A stretch of DNA of 64,000 bases from Latrodectus hesperus (GCA_037975125.1 CM075856.1:4990606-5054605), one strand, 5' to 3'. Positions 23,898 through 35,361 are shown, numbered from the stretch's first letter. Numbers and translations: made by a program. The notes: generated by a model not told the origin, from the letters alone.

Positions 23898-24278
23898 AAC
23901 TAAAATTCCAACAAGACATTAAAAGATTTGTTTAGAAATAAAGAAAAACGAGAAATCGTATTTCGTTATGCATACATCAAAATCAAAAATGTTATAATAA
24001 ATATCAGAGTACTTTCTATTCTTTTCTTAAAGACAGAAATAGCTTATCAATATTTACATAAAAGCCAATTTTTTATGCACTTCAAATCCAGATTTTACAC
24101 AGAAGTACAGAGAAGTGCTTCCCTCCCCTTTAGAAGAAACATCTATAATACAACTTGAATTCTTTCCTACCACGTACACTGTAGTTTTAAGTTTTTATTC
24201 GTCTGGAAGTATTCTCTTCTTTTAATTCATTTAAGAATTATTTTACCATTTTCAAATCTGATTTTACTGTTTGAAGTA

Positions 24279-25211
24279 CAGGTAACCCTCCTATAACACG
24301 GTATCTTATAACACGGTTTCGCTATAACACGATTCGTAAATTGCGGGAAAATTCCTACAACACGTCATCCTATAACACGGTTTTGTTCCAATGTTAGAGC
24401 TTGTTATCGGTCGGCGGAAACATGTTCAGAACAGAAACAGAAAACATGCGTGAAACATCAGAAAACGAAATTGGTGCCATATTAAAAGTCGCTAAATCAA
24501 TCGGAGGCAAAGGTTTTGTGGATATGGCTACTGAAGACATTCAAGAATTATTAGTGGAAGAAGAAGTTGACGAAGCGGATTTCATGGAAATGGCATCCCT
24601 GGATGCAAATCAAATAGATTTTGAGGACGCTAGCTCTGATGAAGATTGTGCAGTTAAGAATTTAACATTAAAAGAATTACAAGAAGGCCTATGCTTAGCG
24701 GAAAATCTCGAGTCATTTTTCTTGAAAACAGACCCTTCCACGGAAAGAAGTCGAAAATTCAAAAGGGAGCTGCAAAACTGTTTAACTCCTTACAGCGAAA
24801 TTTACAATGACCTAGTAAGAACTAGTCAGCAAAGTTCGATTACAAATTTTTTAAGAGGGGAAAACATACAAAAACTTTAAATAGATAAAAAGTTCTGAAA
24901 GTGAAGGCGATATCGTTCCACCCAAAAAACGTTCTCGGTTGATTGTACTGATGAGCAGTGACGACGAATAAATTCATTAAATTAGGGTTGCGTTAGATTG
25001 AAATATTTTTTTCTTACTTTGTGTTGTATATACATTTATTATTTAATAAAAATTAAGTTGTTTATGTCGAATTAAAAAAAATATTTGTTTTTAATAAGTT
25101 TTTGGAACGTAACCCCCCTTTTTGTACTAGTTCTGGGTCTCATACAACACGATTTCACACAACACGGCATTTTCTAGGAACCTAACTACCGTGTTATAGG
25201 AGGGTTACCTG
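24279..25211 (+). mobile_element. Complete non-autonomous pogo/Tigger-type element (933 bp)
   Basis: The ends are perfect 25-bp inverted repeats beginning CAGGTAACCCTCCTATAACA, flanked on both sides by TA (24277-24278 and 25212-25213), the target duplication of Tc1/mariner/pogo elements. Inside the left end the motif TATAACACGG or a one-base variant recurs at 24292, 24307, 24323, 24356 and 24371. The right end carries TACAACACGA and CACAACACGG before the inverted terminus. These look like a cluster of transposase-binding sites. The centre encodes only the C-terminal part of a transposase. Confidence 0.93.
24422..24880 (+). CDS. C-terminal portion of a pogo/Tigger-type transposase, intact short ORF
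   Basis: From the ATG at 24422 the ORF encodes about 152 residues: MFRTETENMRE, then ILKVAKSIGGKGFVDMATED, IQELLVEEEVDEADFMEM, and near the end FFLKTDPSTERSRKFKREL and LRGENIQKL. The pattern GFxDMxxxDIxELL followed by an acidic stretch and a late helical segment before a short Gln/Ser-rich end is that of the region downstream of the DDE domain in Tigger/CENP-B-like transposases. The DNA-binding and catalytic domains are absent. Just after the stop, in another frame, VPPKKRSRL and SSDDE are readable, suggesting one frameshift removed a nuclear-localisation-like tail. It may be expressed as a fragment, but that is not shown. Confidence 0.75.
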   Translation: MFRTETENMRETSENEIGAILKVAKSIGGKGFVDMATEDIQELLVEEEVDEADFMEMASLDANQIDFEDASSDEDCAVKNLTLKELQEGLCLAENLESFFLKTDPSTERSRKFKRELQNCLTPYSEIYNDLVRTSQQSSITNFLRGENIQKL

Positions 25212-25357
25212 TAACTGCGTTTGTATCGAGTCTATGTAAATAAAATTCTTTTCTCATCAAAATATTTCCTGGGGTTGAAGTGAGCATTCAATAAACCGAA
25301 TCTTTTACTATGACCTTGGCATTTAAGCTAACTTAAAATATAAGCCAGGCTTCATTT

Positions 25358-25359
<2 letters not shown>

Positions 25360-25428
<69 letters not shown>
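25360..25428. repeat. (TA)n microsatellite
   Basis: Pure TA run of about 69 bases. Confidence 0.96.
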
Positions 25429-25432
<4 letters not shown>

Positions 25433-25599
25433 TTTGATATCAACATAAGAAATTAATTTAAACCATAACCAATAGTGATTTAAACTTGTTGTATTGTTAC
25501 TTTTGTCGTGATCATTTTGGACTTTTGTTTTCAAGAGAATAAACAACTTTTCCTCCTTTTTAAAATTCTCATCGCATCTCATCTACTGCGAGTGGAAAA

Positions 25600-25735
25600 A
25601 ATATGCACGGAATTGGATATACGGCTCTGATCTTCGATACAAGAGCTCATGGATTCGATTCCTATCTCGGTTAAGGATGTTTGTATTGTTTCAGAATCCG
25701 CTCAAACTATAAGTCTTGGTTAAATTAATTCTTAA
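25600..25735 (+). mobile_element. SINE family A, decayed copy
   Basis: Recognisable by the B-box-like GGATTCGATTCCTATCTCGG, then AAGGATGTTTGTATTGTTTC and CAGAATCCGCTCAAACTATA in the same order and spacing as the intact copies. The A box is lost. Confidence 0.55.
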
Positions 25736-25884
25736 ATAAAAGAAATGTTTGTTTAGCTATAAACACCACCGGATCCCGCATTAAAATTAATTTTCATGCT
25801 GAAAATTTTAATTATATTCAATTAAAAATTGTGTCTTTCTGTATTTCGTTTCACTACATCGTTTATTTAAGTGTAATGTACCAT

Positions 25885-27650
25885 TCTGATTTAAAACTTG
25901 GTTCCAATGGTTTCTGAATCACCTCCTATGGTTTCGGAATCATCAATTGAAACTATATTGTTTTCTTTCAATAATTTTTGTGTACCTTCAGAGCTGGTTC
26001 ACCATTTATATAATTCTAAATTTGCTTTTGAAGGAAAATTTCCTTAGATTTTATCGTAGCGGATAAAACTTGTTCTACAGTATTATGACTTCCGATTATA
26101 TCTTCCACGTAGATATTATCTTTTGCGAACAAAACAGTTTAATACTATTCAAAATAATTCATTCATTTAATCATCGCCGCCGATAAGAAAGGGCTTCTAT
26201 ACATACCGAACAAAACTCTAGTGAATCTGTATGCTACAGGTGGCTTAAAAATGTCCGTTATGCCCTCAGTAAAGAGAAAAATCTCTCAACATTTCTAACT
26301 TCTTCGTGGACTAAAATATTCAAAAGGCTTGTCGGATGTCAATCGCACAAGCTATGGGCTTAAGTCTAAATCTCAAAAGAATATCATAAATTTTTCTAGA
26401 TACAGATTTGAACCAACATGCAAACAGTCATTCAAGGAAAGAGAATTCCAAGACTTCCAAGATTCCAACTAACAGAAGCAGCAAAGGGCAAATGCAATTT
26501 ACTGGTCACATGATTATCCCGATGGGATTTCTCTATAGGGTAGATAAAACGTAATGTTTCTGATTTCATTCGGGTCAACGACTCTTATAATTCCCTGTTT
26601 TATGTAATCATCAAATCATTCTCTGCATTCTTCAAATAGTTTAGAATTTCTAAACAATCTTCTTCATAACCGGTCAAATACTGCTTCGGCGACTTCTCTT
26701 TTGTTATCTAAATTTTGTTTGTCTACTTTCCAGGGCAATCGAACAGTGCATCTTAGAATTTCATATTTAATTTTTGACTCAAAATCAGAGAAAACTTTAT
26801 TTTTTCGAAAGAATTATCTTCATTATTTTTTTCAATTAAACCAGTTTCCAAAAAATCCCCAAAATTTTCTATTTGTTTAGAAATTAAATATTCCTCTACT
26901 ACTACATTAAATTTGAGGAAAGTGAGATTATCAATTTTTCGGACTTGCAGGCACCAAACAAGAATACGTTCAACAGCTACGAGATTTTTATTCAAATATT
27001 TTGATTTTACTAGTCACACACAATGTTGTTGTTGTTGTTCCTTATTCCACCTGATCTATTACAATCTAGACCAAGTCCGGTAGATCGTTCGCCCAGAGAA
27101 AGTCCCGAACCAGCGCAGGGTCTTCAAAAATATCTCTCATCTCCAAACCCAGACAGGAGAGCAGACGGTCCGGAGAAGCTTGGTGGAAATTACACCTGAG
27201 GCACACAGGGAACACCTTCTGACCCTGAACGATTGTAAGGGTGCGAGTATGTCCAGTAATGGGCCTGGTAATGGGGGTTTGCAATTTCCTATTGCCCTTC
27301 AGCTCCAGGGCAGCCCCAGGATGGTTTTGTCACAATGTTGTAATAATAATCAGCCCCTATATTAGTTATAGGCTCAATGCAAATAGAGGATTCAGCAAGG
27401 GTATTATTTCTTAATTGCATATTTTCATTTACTTCTTTTGCTTCAGGGTGTAGTATGCCTGACCTTCATATTTCATCTGCGACTGAAGCTGCTATTTTTA
27501 TTTTTGAGTTACAAATCACTACCGATTTTGCCATTTTTTATTCTTTGCTTTACACCAAAACATATAAACATCTGCCGAAAGCGTTTAATTTTTATTTCCT
27601 CGATGCGCAAGCTGCAGTTTTTTTACTCAGTAATCCCGTAAATAAAAATT
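25885..27650 (-). pseudogene. BEL/Pao LTR-retrotransposon pol remnant (peptidase to reverse transcriptase)
   Basis: Reading on the minus strand from about 27640: a decayed aspartic-peptidase region ends with GADYYYNIVT (near 27330), then after an inserted LINE comes NKNLVAVERILVWCLQ (26950-26995), as in the peptidase-to-RT linker of BEL elements. KWKVDKQN-like and NKREVAEAVFDRL pieces (26680-26730) and IKQGIIRVVDPNE with ITFYLPY (26540-26620) follow. RT blocks include NDCLHVGSNLY, VAYRFTRVLFGMYRSPFLSA and IYVEDIIGSHNTVEQVLSA. The catalytic box at 26100-26111 reads YVED instead of YVDD. Many frameshifts and stops are present. No LTRs, integrase or gag were found in the window. Confidence 0.75.
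27030..27330 (-). mobile_element. 5'-truncated LINE insertion (ORF2 C-terminus and tail) inside the BEL remnant
   Basis: The 11-bp CACAATGTTGT occurs at 27019-27029 and again at 27331-27341, a target-site duplication that bounds the insert. On the minus strand the insert reads TRPITGHTRTLTIVQGQKVF, then CLRCNFHQASPDRLLSCLGL and DFLWANDLPDLV with a stop at 27066. A Cys-rich end followed by a D(F/L)L-x-D-L-V terminus is the pattern at the end of ORF2, after RNase H, in spider LINEs that I recognise. A short 3' UTR ends in (AAC)n, which is the GTTGTTGTTGTT at 27025-27039 on the plus strand. Only the last ~300 bases of the element were inserted, as is normal for target-primed reverse transcription. 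The short reading frame is open. Confidence 0.75.
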
Positions 27651-27659
27651 TGTAAAAAC

Positions 27660-28346
27660 AAAATATGCAAGTTTAATTAATATGAAAACAATCGAAAAGC
27701 CATGAGGCAGTCTTTTCTCCTTGAAGGGTGGGGTCGATCAGACCTTGAGTTTTTCAAGTGTCTTGTACGAAAGAGGAAATGTTTCTCTTTTTATTAGGTT
27801 TGATAAAATATAACAATTTATGAATATCGGGAGCGGAAGAATCTTTTATATATTATCTGTTATATTATAACGTTATCATACATTATAAACAAAAATAATT
27901 TTAATTAATAAATAAAAAAATACACATTGAACAATTTACACATAAATTCAAAACAATAAATTATATTCGAGAAATTTAAAAAAAAAATTATAATTTCACA
28001 CATTGAAAGGTGGGTAGCGATTCATCTATTACAAAGAAATAATTTTGAATAGCTCCATCCATTCAAATTTTTATCTTCACTGTTATTGCATGTATTAAAA
28101 TATGAAAGCAAGTATTAATTCTTCAAAAGATAATCATTTTTAAGATCTTCTTAAGATAATTCTCTGTTTAATATCTAATTAAAAGAATTGGTTATTGTTC
28201 CATGAGTATATTGTATTTTCTAAAATTCTGTTCTTTTTTTGTTCTTTGAACATTGGAAATCCAGAATTATATAATTTTTAATATAATTCTGAAATAAATA
28301 TAAATCTCCTATTGTTAATTTTTAATCTCAAATTGTATTGAATCTA
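27660..28346. other. Unassigned, mostly A+T rich
   Basis: A somewhat G+C-richer patch at 27700-27775 (GAAGGGTGGGGTCGATCAGA) may belong to the BEL element upstream region, but no LTR or gag could be recognised. Confidence 0.35.
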
Positions 28347-29750
28347 CACTACTAGGCATTAAAATTTCTACACCAGGAAAGCGGCACACCACACACGTGA
28401 CATTTGCATGACAGGTAGAACTTGCTATGATATGCAAATGATTAGATTTTCAGCACATTCATACAAAGCAGGCGACAGTAGCGACGTCTACAATGTGTAT
28501 AATACCAGAGATTTGACAGCAGTTTTCTCATACTCAATTTCCGTTTCAACGTTGTTTTCGGCAAAAGAAAGTTGTTGTAATGCCTCGTGTAAGAAGAAGA
28601 AATGCCTATCACGCACGTGTCTGACTTTGATCGAGGAAGGATTATAGCCTACCGGGATTGCGGTTTATCGTACCGCAATATTGCTGCTCGCGTCGGTCGA
28701 GATCCCATGACTGTTAGCAGAATATGAAATCGATGGGTTCAGGACAACCATACGGAACGTCATGCAGGATCTCAGCGACCCCCATCATTAACAGCAGAGA
28801 AGACAGACATCTTATCCGCATGGTCACAAGGGATCGTACAGCCACGTCACGAACCCTGAATCGAGAAATGGAGTCATTTGCAAAGCAACAAGTTTCAGCT
28901 CGAACAGTTCAACGACATTTGCAGCAGCATGGATTGTCTGCACGGCGACCATGGCTTCGGCTACCATTGACGCTACGTCACAGACAGGAGCGCCTTCAAT
29001 GGTGTGATCAGCGACGAACCTGGACGCGGGAATGGCATCACGTCATATTTACAGATGAATCTCGGTTCTGTTTACAGGACCATGATGACCGCATCCGTGT
29101 TTGGAGGCATCGTGGAGAACGCGCATTGCTAGCTTGCATTGGACATCGCCATACTGGCCCATCTGCTGGAGTGATGATATGGGGTGACATTGGATACACG
29201 TCTCGATCACCTCTTGTTCGCATTACCGGCACTTTGAACAGCAACCGTTACATTTCCGATGTGTTAAGGCCCGTGGCTTCGAGCCCTATCTTCGAGGCCT
29301 CCCTAATGATTTGTTTCAACAGGATAATGCACGACCGCATGTTGCCCGTACTGTTCTGAACTTCTTTGATACAGAACAGGTTCGACTGTTACCCTGGCCA
29401 GCACGTTCTCCTGATCTGTCACCAATTGAGAACGTGTGGTCAATGGTTGCCGAGCGATTGGCACGCCATCACTCACCATCCACTACTGTCGATGAACTGT
29501 GGCATAGTGTTGAAGCTGCATGGACGGAGATCCCCGTACAAGCCATACAATCTCTGTTTGACTCCATGCCCAGGCGGATAAATGCTGTTATTGCAGCCAG
29601 AGGTGGCTGCTCTTGGTACTGATTTCTCAATATCTATACATCCTAATTTCCTGTAAATCTAATCACTTGTTCTTTCCACTATAATGCATGTGTTCATTAA
29701 ATATCGTTCTCTCTTCTTAAATGATTTAACTACTTTCTTTGAATTATATA
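28347..29750 (+). mobile_element. Tc1-like transposon, right terminus lost
   Basis: The left end starts at 28347 just after a TA dinucleotide (28345-28346). It reads CACTACTAGGCATTAAAATT, followed by TCTACACC. No inverted copy of this end was found to the right of the transposase, so the right terminus is deleted or unrecognisable; the end given here is approximate. Confidence 0.75.
28580..29622 (+). pseudogene. Tc1-family transposase (DD34E) with frameshifts
   Basis: The reading starts MPRVRRRNAYH at 28580; soon after, the frame shifts and continues SDFDRGRIIAYRDCGLSYRN and IAARVGRDPMTVSRI, a paired helix-turn-helix N-terminus. A TGA at about 28721 and a frameshift near 28785 follow. From there SREDRHLIRMVTRDRTATSR leads into VIFTDESRFCLQ, holding the first catalytic Asp (codon 29054). 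Another one-base shift near 29275 precedes FQQDNARPHVA (second Asp, codon 29323) and SPDLSPIENVW (Glu, codon 29428). The spacing between the last two is exactly 34 residues. The C-terminus is MPRRINAVIAARGGCSWY. All catalytic residues survive, but about three frameshifts and one stop kill it. It is the least decayed transposase of the window and lies in the intron before the exon at 29954, if that exon belongs to a gene extending upstream. Confidence 0.93.
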
Positions 29751-29853
29751 TTTTTTTACATCCTCTTCCAATGATCTCCGTAATAGATGCAGTACAACGC
29801 ATAAGACACACCCCGTTTTATTTAAAAAAATAAATATTATAAATAAGCATTAT

Positions 29854-29855
<2 letters not shown>

Positions 29856-29919
<64 letters not shown>
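29856..29919. repeat. (TA)n microsatellite next to a splice acceptor
   Basis: Pure TA run of about 64 bases that stops about 34 bases before the AG at 29952-29953. Confidence 0.96.
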
Positions 29920-29923
<4 letters not shown>

Positions 29924-29953
29924 GATAATCCTTCTTCTTATTCTTGTTTATAG

Positions 29954-30070
29954 GCTGGCTACTCTCCCACTTCAGTTCCAGAAGAAGGTGATGGTCCCCC
30001 AAAACCCATTAATCTCAAAAGCAAGGCTAAAGGCCAGCCGAAGTTTGTTAATACGCCGGGAAATACATAG
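29954..30070 (+). CDS. Terminal coding exon of an unidentified host gene
   Basis: A pyrimidine-rich tract (CTTCTTCTTATTCTTGTTTA) and TAG at 29951-29953 make a strong 3' splice site. If the exon is in phase 0, 38 codons follow: AGYSPTSVPEEGDGPPKPIN, then LKSKAKGQPKFVNTPGNT, and a TAG at 30068. The composition (Pro, Lys, Gly, Glu, Ser), the local rise in G+C and normal codon use contrast with the A+T-driven ORFs around it. A second frame is also open for about 50 codons (LATLPLQFQKKV), so the phase is not proven. AATAAA signals occur downstream, for example near 30557. It would be the polar C-terminal tail of a protein whose other exons lie outside the recognisable part of the window. I do not recognise the family. 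Confidence 0.55.
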   Translation, partial: AGYSPTSVPEEGDGPPKPINLKSKAKGQPKFVNTPGNT

Positions 30071-30627
30071 AAAATTGAGTTTCTTTGCAAATTTCGTAGT
30101 TGTATAGAATGAAAATATTTCCTTTTCTAGTATTAAAATGTCTTGTGATAGAGGCTAAATGCTTTAAAAAATTAAATGTTTACTTATATTGTTCTAGCTT
30201 TTTTGTTGTTCCAATTCTTGTTTGAAATTTATATTTTCATGTTAGTATGGAAATGTTTCTCGATTTGATGACCAAATTTTAAAGAAAACCATTTAATGAT
30301 CATTCTTTTAAGAATACATGCATATCCATATATGCTTATAATAAAATGAGACATAAATTAATACTTAATACATATTCGCATGGTAAATATATTCACTTAT
30401 ACCTTGGCAAACATTTCACTTTCTGCAGATGAGACCAGTTAAGTGAATTCTTTCACCATTCGTTTTAAAAGTTAAATTTGTATCATGTTTCAGACACAGG
30501 CATTTGTAAGAATATTTTTTGCGTTAATGTTAGCACTTATGTGAAATTTGGGCAAAATAAAATAGTATTGCTTCTTAATGATCAAACAAGGAAATACGAT
30601 GTAAGATACAGATAAAATATTTTACTT

Positions 30628-30985
30628 CAGTAGAACTCCTATTATCCTAATGAATTGGAACCAGACATTATTCGGGTCATCAGAAATTTGACTAATTGGA
30701 TGTTTCAAAGAAATCATCTATTTTAATTATTGTATGTTGAAATTGGAGAAAAGAACTACACATTTTTAAAGAAAAAACTTTTAATCAATTAGATGAAAAT
30801 GCAGTACTTGATAACAGCATAGATGTCCAGTACTATAAATGAAAGTCATTGTTTGCTGAACATCTTGGCCAGCGTAAGCCCTTTCAGTGCCATCATCCGT
30901 TTTTGGGCAGCCAAGTCGCACATCTGGTTGGCAGTTAGAATTTGCGTGTGCTCACACTCGGGCTAGTGTGCAGTTCAGATTGTTA
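30628..30985 (-). mobile_element. Second pogo/Tigger-type element, 3' remnant
   Basis: The left edge CAGTAGAACTCCTATTATCC followed by ATTCGGGTCATCAGAAATTT is close to the terminal repeat style of Tigger elements. On the minus strand a short coding remnant ending at 30846 reads PECEHTQILTANQMCDLA and QKRMMALKGLTLAKMF, the C-terminal end typical of pogo-like transposases. The opposite terminus and the catalytic domain are missing. It is a different family from the 24279 element. Confidence 0.6.
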
Positions 30986-32555
30986 TAGAACTTAACAGAA
31001 CCCATATTATATATTTACATATTTTTTTCTCATAACATGAGATTACTCTTCATGTATTGCAAACAGTTAAATTTACTTTTGAATTTATATAGTTTAAAAT
31101 TAAATATGTTGTAAACATTTTTTCTATTGTTTCATTTTATTTATTTTTTTTAAAGTTTGATTTCTTTGTTATGAATTCCACTAGAAAATTATTTAAAAAG
31201 TTTAATATATGGAAATATTAATAAATCTTAATTATGAAAATATTCTCGGTTTTGATTCTATCAGTGCTTATATTAATTTCCATCAAATTAATAAATTGAA
31301 ATTATTTTTGACTGATTCTTTATACTTGATTTTTTATTGTGAGAAAAGTTTTTAAGTAATTTTTGAAACTAATTCTTACTACATTACAACAATATTTATT
31401 ATTATATTCTATACTCTCTTGTATTTAGAGTTTATCAATACTTTTGTTATTTAAAAAAAAGTTTACAGTGTTCAGTTTAATACTTCGTTTTTTCTTCAGT
31501 TTTCCTACATTTTTTGTTAAAAATACTATTTGACTCTTAGGAAGTCAATTATAAAGAATAAATATTCTTTAAAAGTTATTAATATGAAATACTGTACTTT
31601 TGTATTTTTAATTATAAACTATATTATTTTTAAAAAACATAAAATATATACTTTTAATTTTGTATTAACTTTCTATATAATTTCAACAAACAAAATATTA
31701 CAAAATAAAAAATACCTTCTCACTATATATTATACACCTCTTTCATTCTTCCCAGAAATTTGTTTTCTAATAACGGATAAAATCACTAAAAGCATTTGGT
31801 TAAGCAAAATTTATTTCCTCAAATTATTAATCAGGGTATGACATTAATGTATTTTTGAAGAAGTAACTGCTTTTTTTAAAAAAAATTAACATGCTTAATT
31901 GCTTTATTCCTAAAATTTCACTTTTGAGTATGCACACCCTAATTCTGAAATATAATGAATGATGACCTTAGAGCAACAAATCAAATCTGAAAAACAATAG
32001 ATTTTAAATGTGCAATTTTTTAACACTTTAAATATTTTTTAAAATTAAATATTTGTGACCTAAACAAAAACTTCTAAATGAATATTTGAGCTACTAATAA
32101 AATGTTTGAAATATTTAAACTATAGCATATGTTTCTTATATTTTAATTACCATAATTTAATGATTTGACATTTTAATGCACATTCAAGTATAAATTGCTT
32201 AATGATCCTAACCTTTTAAACATAGCTAATGATCAGATGATTACAAAACAAACTTTCAAATAAAAAAGTATGGAAAAAGAGCAGTTTTTTAAATTTTATT
32301 AAGATTTATATCATTTATTAAAATGTAGTAATTAGAATTAATAACAAGATCTCTTTAATTTTAAACTTTTCAATGGTAATATATTAATGCTAAATTATGT
32401 TTTCAAGAATGAAAATGTTATTCAGTAATTCAGATTAAAGAGAACTTGGTGGTTAGTGCTCATTGTATTTATTATTTAATTGATCCTCATAACAAAGGTT
32501 ATTTCAAGTGTTTGATTAATATTTTAAAATTTTCAATGAAATTGATCGAAAACGA
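30986..32555. other. A+T-rich non-coding stretch
   Basis: Only short A+T-driven ORFs were seen (for example one of about 100 codons at 31530-31841, rich in Ile, Lys, Phe and Tyr). No gene is supported. Confidence 0.6.
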
Positions 32556-33015
32556 AATTGAATGTTAGCCCTTGCCTGCCGCTGGGCATATATACACGCC
32601 TTTTTAAAGTATGCCTTTTCTGTAGTATGCTACAATTAGTAAAGATAGACCCAGGGCTTTTGAATGTAATAATAAGTCCTGAACTTTGTTTACGATGGAC
32701 TTACATATTTCAAAGAACAAGGGTAATATTTCTTGGAACAAGAGAAACTGTTGCTAGTTCTATACGTTGCACTTATTATTTATTTCTTTTCCAGCTGTTC
32801 GTAACTTTTTTATTAGTTTGCATCCATTTTCACAACATTTTATACATATATGCTTGTCGAATATGTGTGATAGAGAGGACAGTGAGATGAATGACAATTT
32901 TCTTCATTTTCAAAATCAGAAATGTTGTAAAATGACATTACACCCAAATGGCATTACATGTAAATTTTGTATTTTCTTTTTTTCTGGTTGTTTCTTTTTT
33001 ATTTTGCAAAAGTAA
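32556..33015 (+). other. Slightly G+C-richer block, origin unclear
   Basis: The edge TTAGCCCTTGCCTGCCGCTG at 32564 resembles a piggyBac-type end (TTAA then CCCTTTGCCTGCC), but the target site would be mutated and no opposite end was found. A 110-codon ORF (32558-32890) is unrecognised and Cys/Leu/Phe rich. Confidence 0.25.
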
Positions 33016-35272
33016 ACAATGGAAAGTGTGCCTCTTCTTTCCTCCGATATATCGCATGTTTCATTCATTCACTCCAGTATTCATTCATTAATTTCAGTTA
33101 TTTTAGTTATTGTCGATAAGAGTTGATCTACATCATAAAATCCAAATGCTTTTTCCTTATGATTATCGCTATTTATAATCCAATAAATTTTTCTAGTAGT
33201 TGAAATTATGAGTTGTATTCAATCCTTTTAATTGTGTTCTGTTTAAAGAAAAAATGATTACATTTTAATGAATTGCGTTTTCGAATAAGCATCAAAAAAA
33301 TTCCATTCATCACTTATTATTGATAGACGAATACTGTTGCCTTTCCCAACCCATGAATTTAGTGGTGCATTTTTACTACTTTTTCAATACTAATTTTAGT
33401 TTTTGAATTTTCTTTTACATTGTAATATTTCGATGGAAATGTTGGAATATTCAACAGTTTTTTATTCGGGCATCGTGTTTTTTTTCCTTCCTTTTTTTAT
33501 TTTTACTCTGAGATTTTTAATGCACTTCAAGCAACATTCATTCCATGGTTCTTAATCTCGAAAAAAAGATGCAACCTAGAAAAGAATTTGAGAGTAAGAT
33601 ATTTGAAGAGCATGAATATATATTTCCTGAATAATATAAGACAAAGTGTTCTTGATATCTATCAATTCTGCTTCATGAATATCAACAACTACAACTAAAG
33701 CTTTTCATTACACGAATAACTCGCAGTTTCTGTAAAAAGACGTTGAAATCTGGAAATTAGCTTCAAGCCATTGTACAAAACAGAGTAGACATTTCTTCAA
33801 TGACATCTGTAGCCAAATGTAATTTCGAGGGAAAACGGTTTTTTCCCTTAACTGGATTTTTGATACCAATTTTGTATCTATGAATAAACGCTGTAATCTA
33901 AACAATACGCAATAAATATCTTTTCATATAAATGAAAAGTATAGGGATCTATTTTTAAATGAAAATGATGGATGAAAATCTAGAATAAATTCTGAAAAAC
34001 TGTTTTATGGGACAATTTTTGACTCTTGATTACAAAAGTCTATCTTCAATATACCAACATCCTCTAAAAATATTTATCTATATTTCTTCTTTGAAATTTA
34101 TTGGAGTAGGAAAACACGGTGATTATTCTATAAACTATTTATTAAGCATTGCATGCACACATACAATATGCTTGTATTGATTACAAATGTTCAATGATCC
34201 CCTGTTAAGGATATAAATCAAAAACTGTTATCATACGTGTACTTGTTAAAAAGTAGCACAATATGATAAATAATAAGAATCATCCGATTTTGCGCTTATA
34301 TTTATATATACTATCGTAAATATTATTTTGCAAATTTGCGATGATACCTTTTTATACTTTATTGCAAATCTCTTCTGGTCTTTAAAGGCTTTGATTTTTC
34401 TGAAAAAACAAAGAATACTTTCTAAAGATAAATATTTTTCCTTTTTCTTCAGTTTTAAATGAATTAAAACTGATGAGTTAAAATTTTATACCGAAATAAA
34501 TGTTAAAATGACACGCTTTTAACGGTTTCAGCTAACGGAACTAAAATAATTGTTTGGTGTCGAATCAAAAAATGTATTTGAATACATACAACTTGCTAAC
34601 AACATATTATGGAATTATAAAATCTTGTTTACTTTTTCTAAATCTGCATTCAGGCTTTAAAAATATTCTGTTATTTCTTGTACTTCTCTAACAAAGATGA
34701 AGCCTCATGAGAAATCCTGTCCACAGAAGCAGTATTACACAAATTATACCAATCTAACTGCGAATATATATACGTAATCCTACCTATTTATTACCTTAAA
34801 GAAATTTCTTGTGTGGAAGGCAAGAAAACATTCTATATTAAAAACCAAAATAATAGTGCGTGCGTGTGTGAAAAATAAACAGATGGCATATTATTCCGCT
34901 TCAAAATTCACGGATTGATTTTATTTTTAAGGAATGAAATGCTAACTGCTTAAATTTGTGAATAGTTTTAGACAATGAGAAAAAGAAACCACCAGAATCC
35001 GAGTTTGATTGGAGAACAGGTTTGTAAAATCTTGGCTTCCAAGAAGATATTTTAGGAATCTCAAGAACAGTGAAGGACTTTTGTATACAACTTCGTTTTG
35101 TTGCATTATAAAAAGATATTTAAAGTTTGTTAAATGAAGAAAATTTAAAACAGAAAAATTTTTTGCATTATGTTCATGCAATTAATACTCAAAGTCGTTA
35201 GTTAGTTGTAAGATAATTTATTATTTATTTCTATTTATTTAGTCATTTTTGTAGACGTGGAAGTCTGATGGT

Positions 35273-35275
<3 letters not shown>
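33016..35275. other. A+T-rich non-coding stretch
   Basis: Nothing recognisable on either strand. Confidence 0.6.

Positions 35276-35360
<85 letters not shown>
35276..35360. repeat. (TA)n microsatellite
   Basis: Pure TA run of about 85 bases. Confidence 0.97.

Positions 35361-35361
<1 letters not shown>

Noticed and set aside
31530..31841. 103-codon ORF as a gene
   Set aside because: Composition is dominated by Ile, Lys, Phe, Tyr and Asn as expected for chance ORFs in A+T-rich DNA.
32564..32590. piggyBac-type left terminus
   Set aside because: The sequence resembles such an end, but the TTAA would be TTAG and no opposite end was found within a few kb.
32558..32890. 110-codon ORF as a host gene
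   Set aside because: No recognisable motif, no splice or promoter context, and composition follows the A+T-rich background; the start may be an old piggyBac-type end.
33708..35181. Minus-strand ORFs of 65 and 79 codons
   Set aside because: No motif, no splice context and A+T-driven composition.
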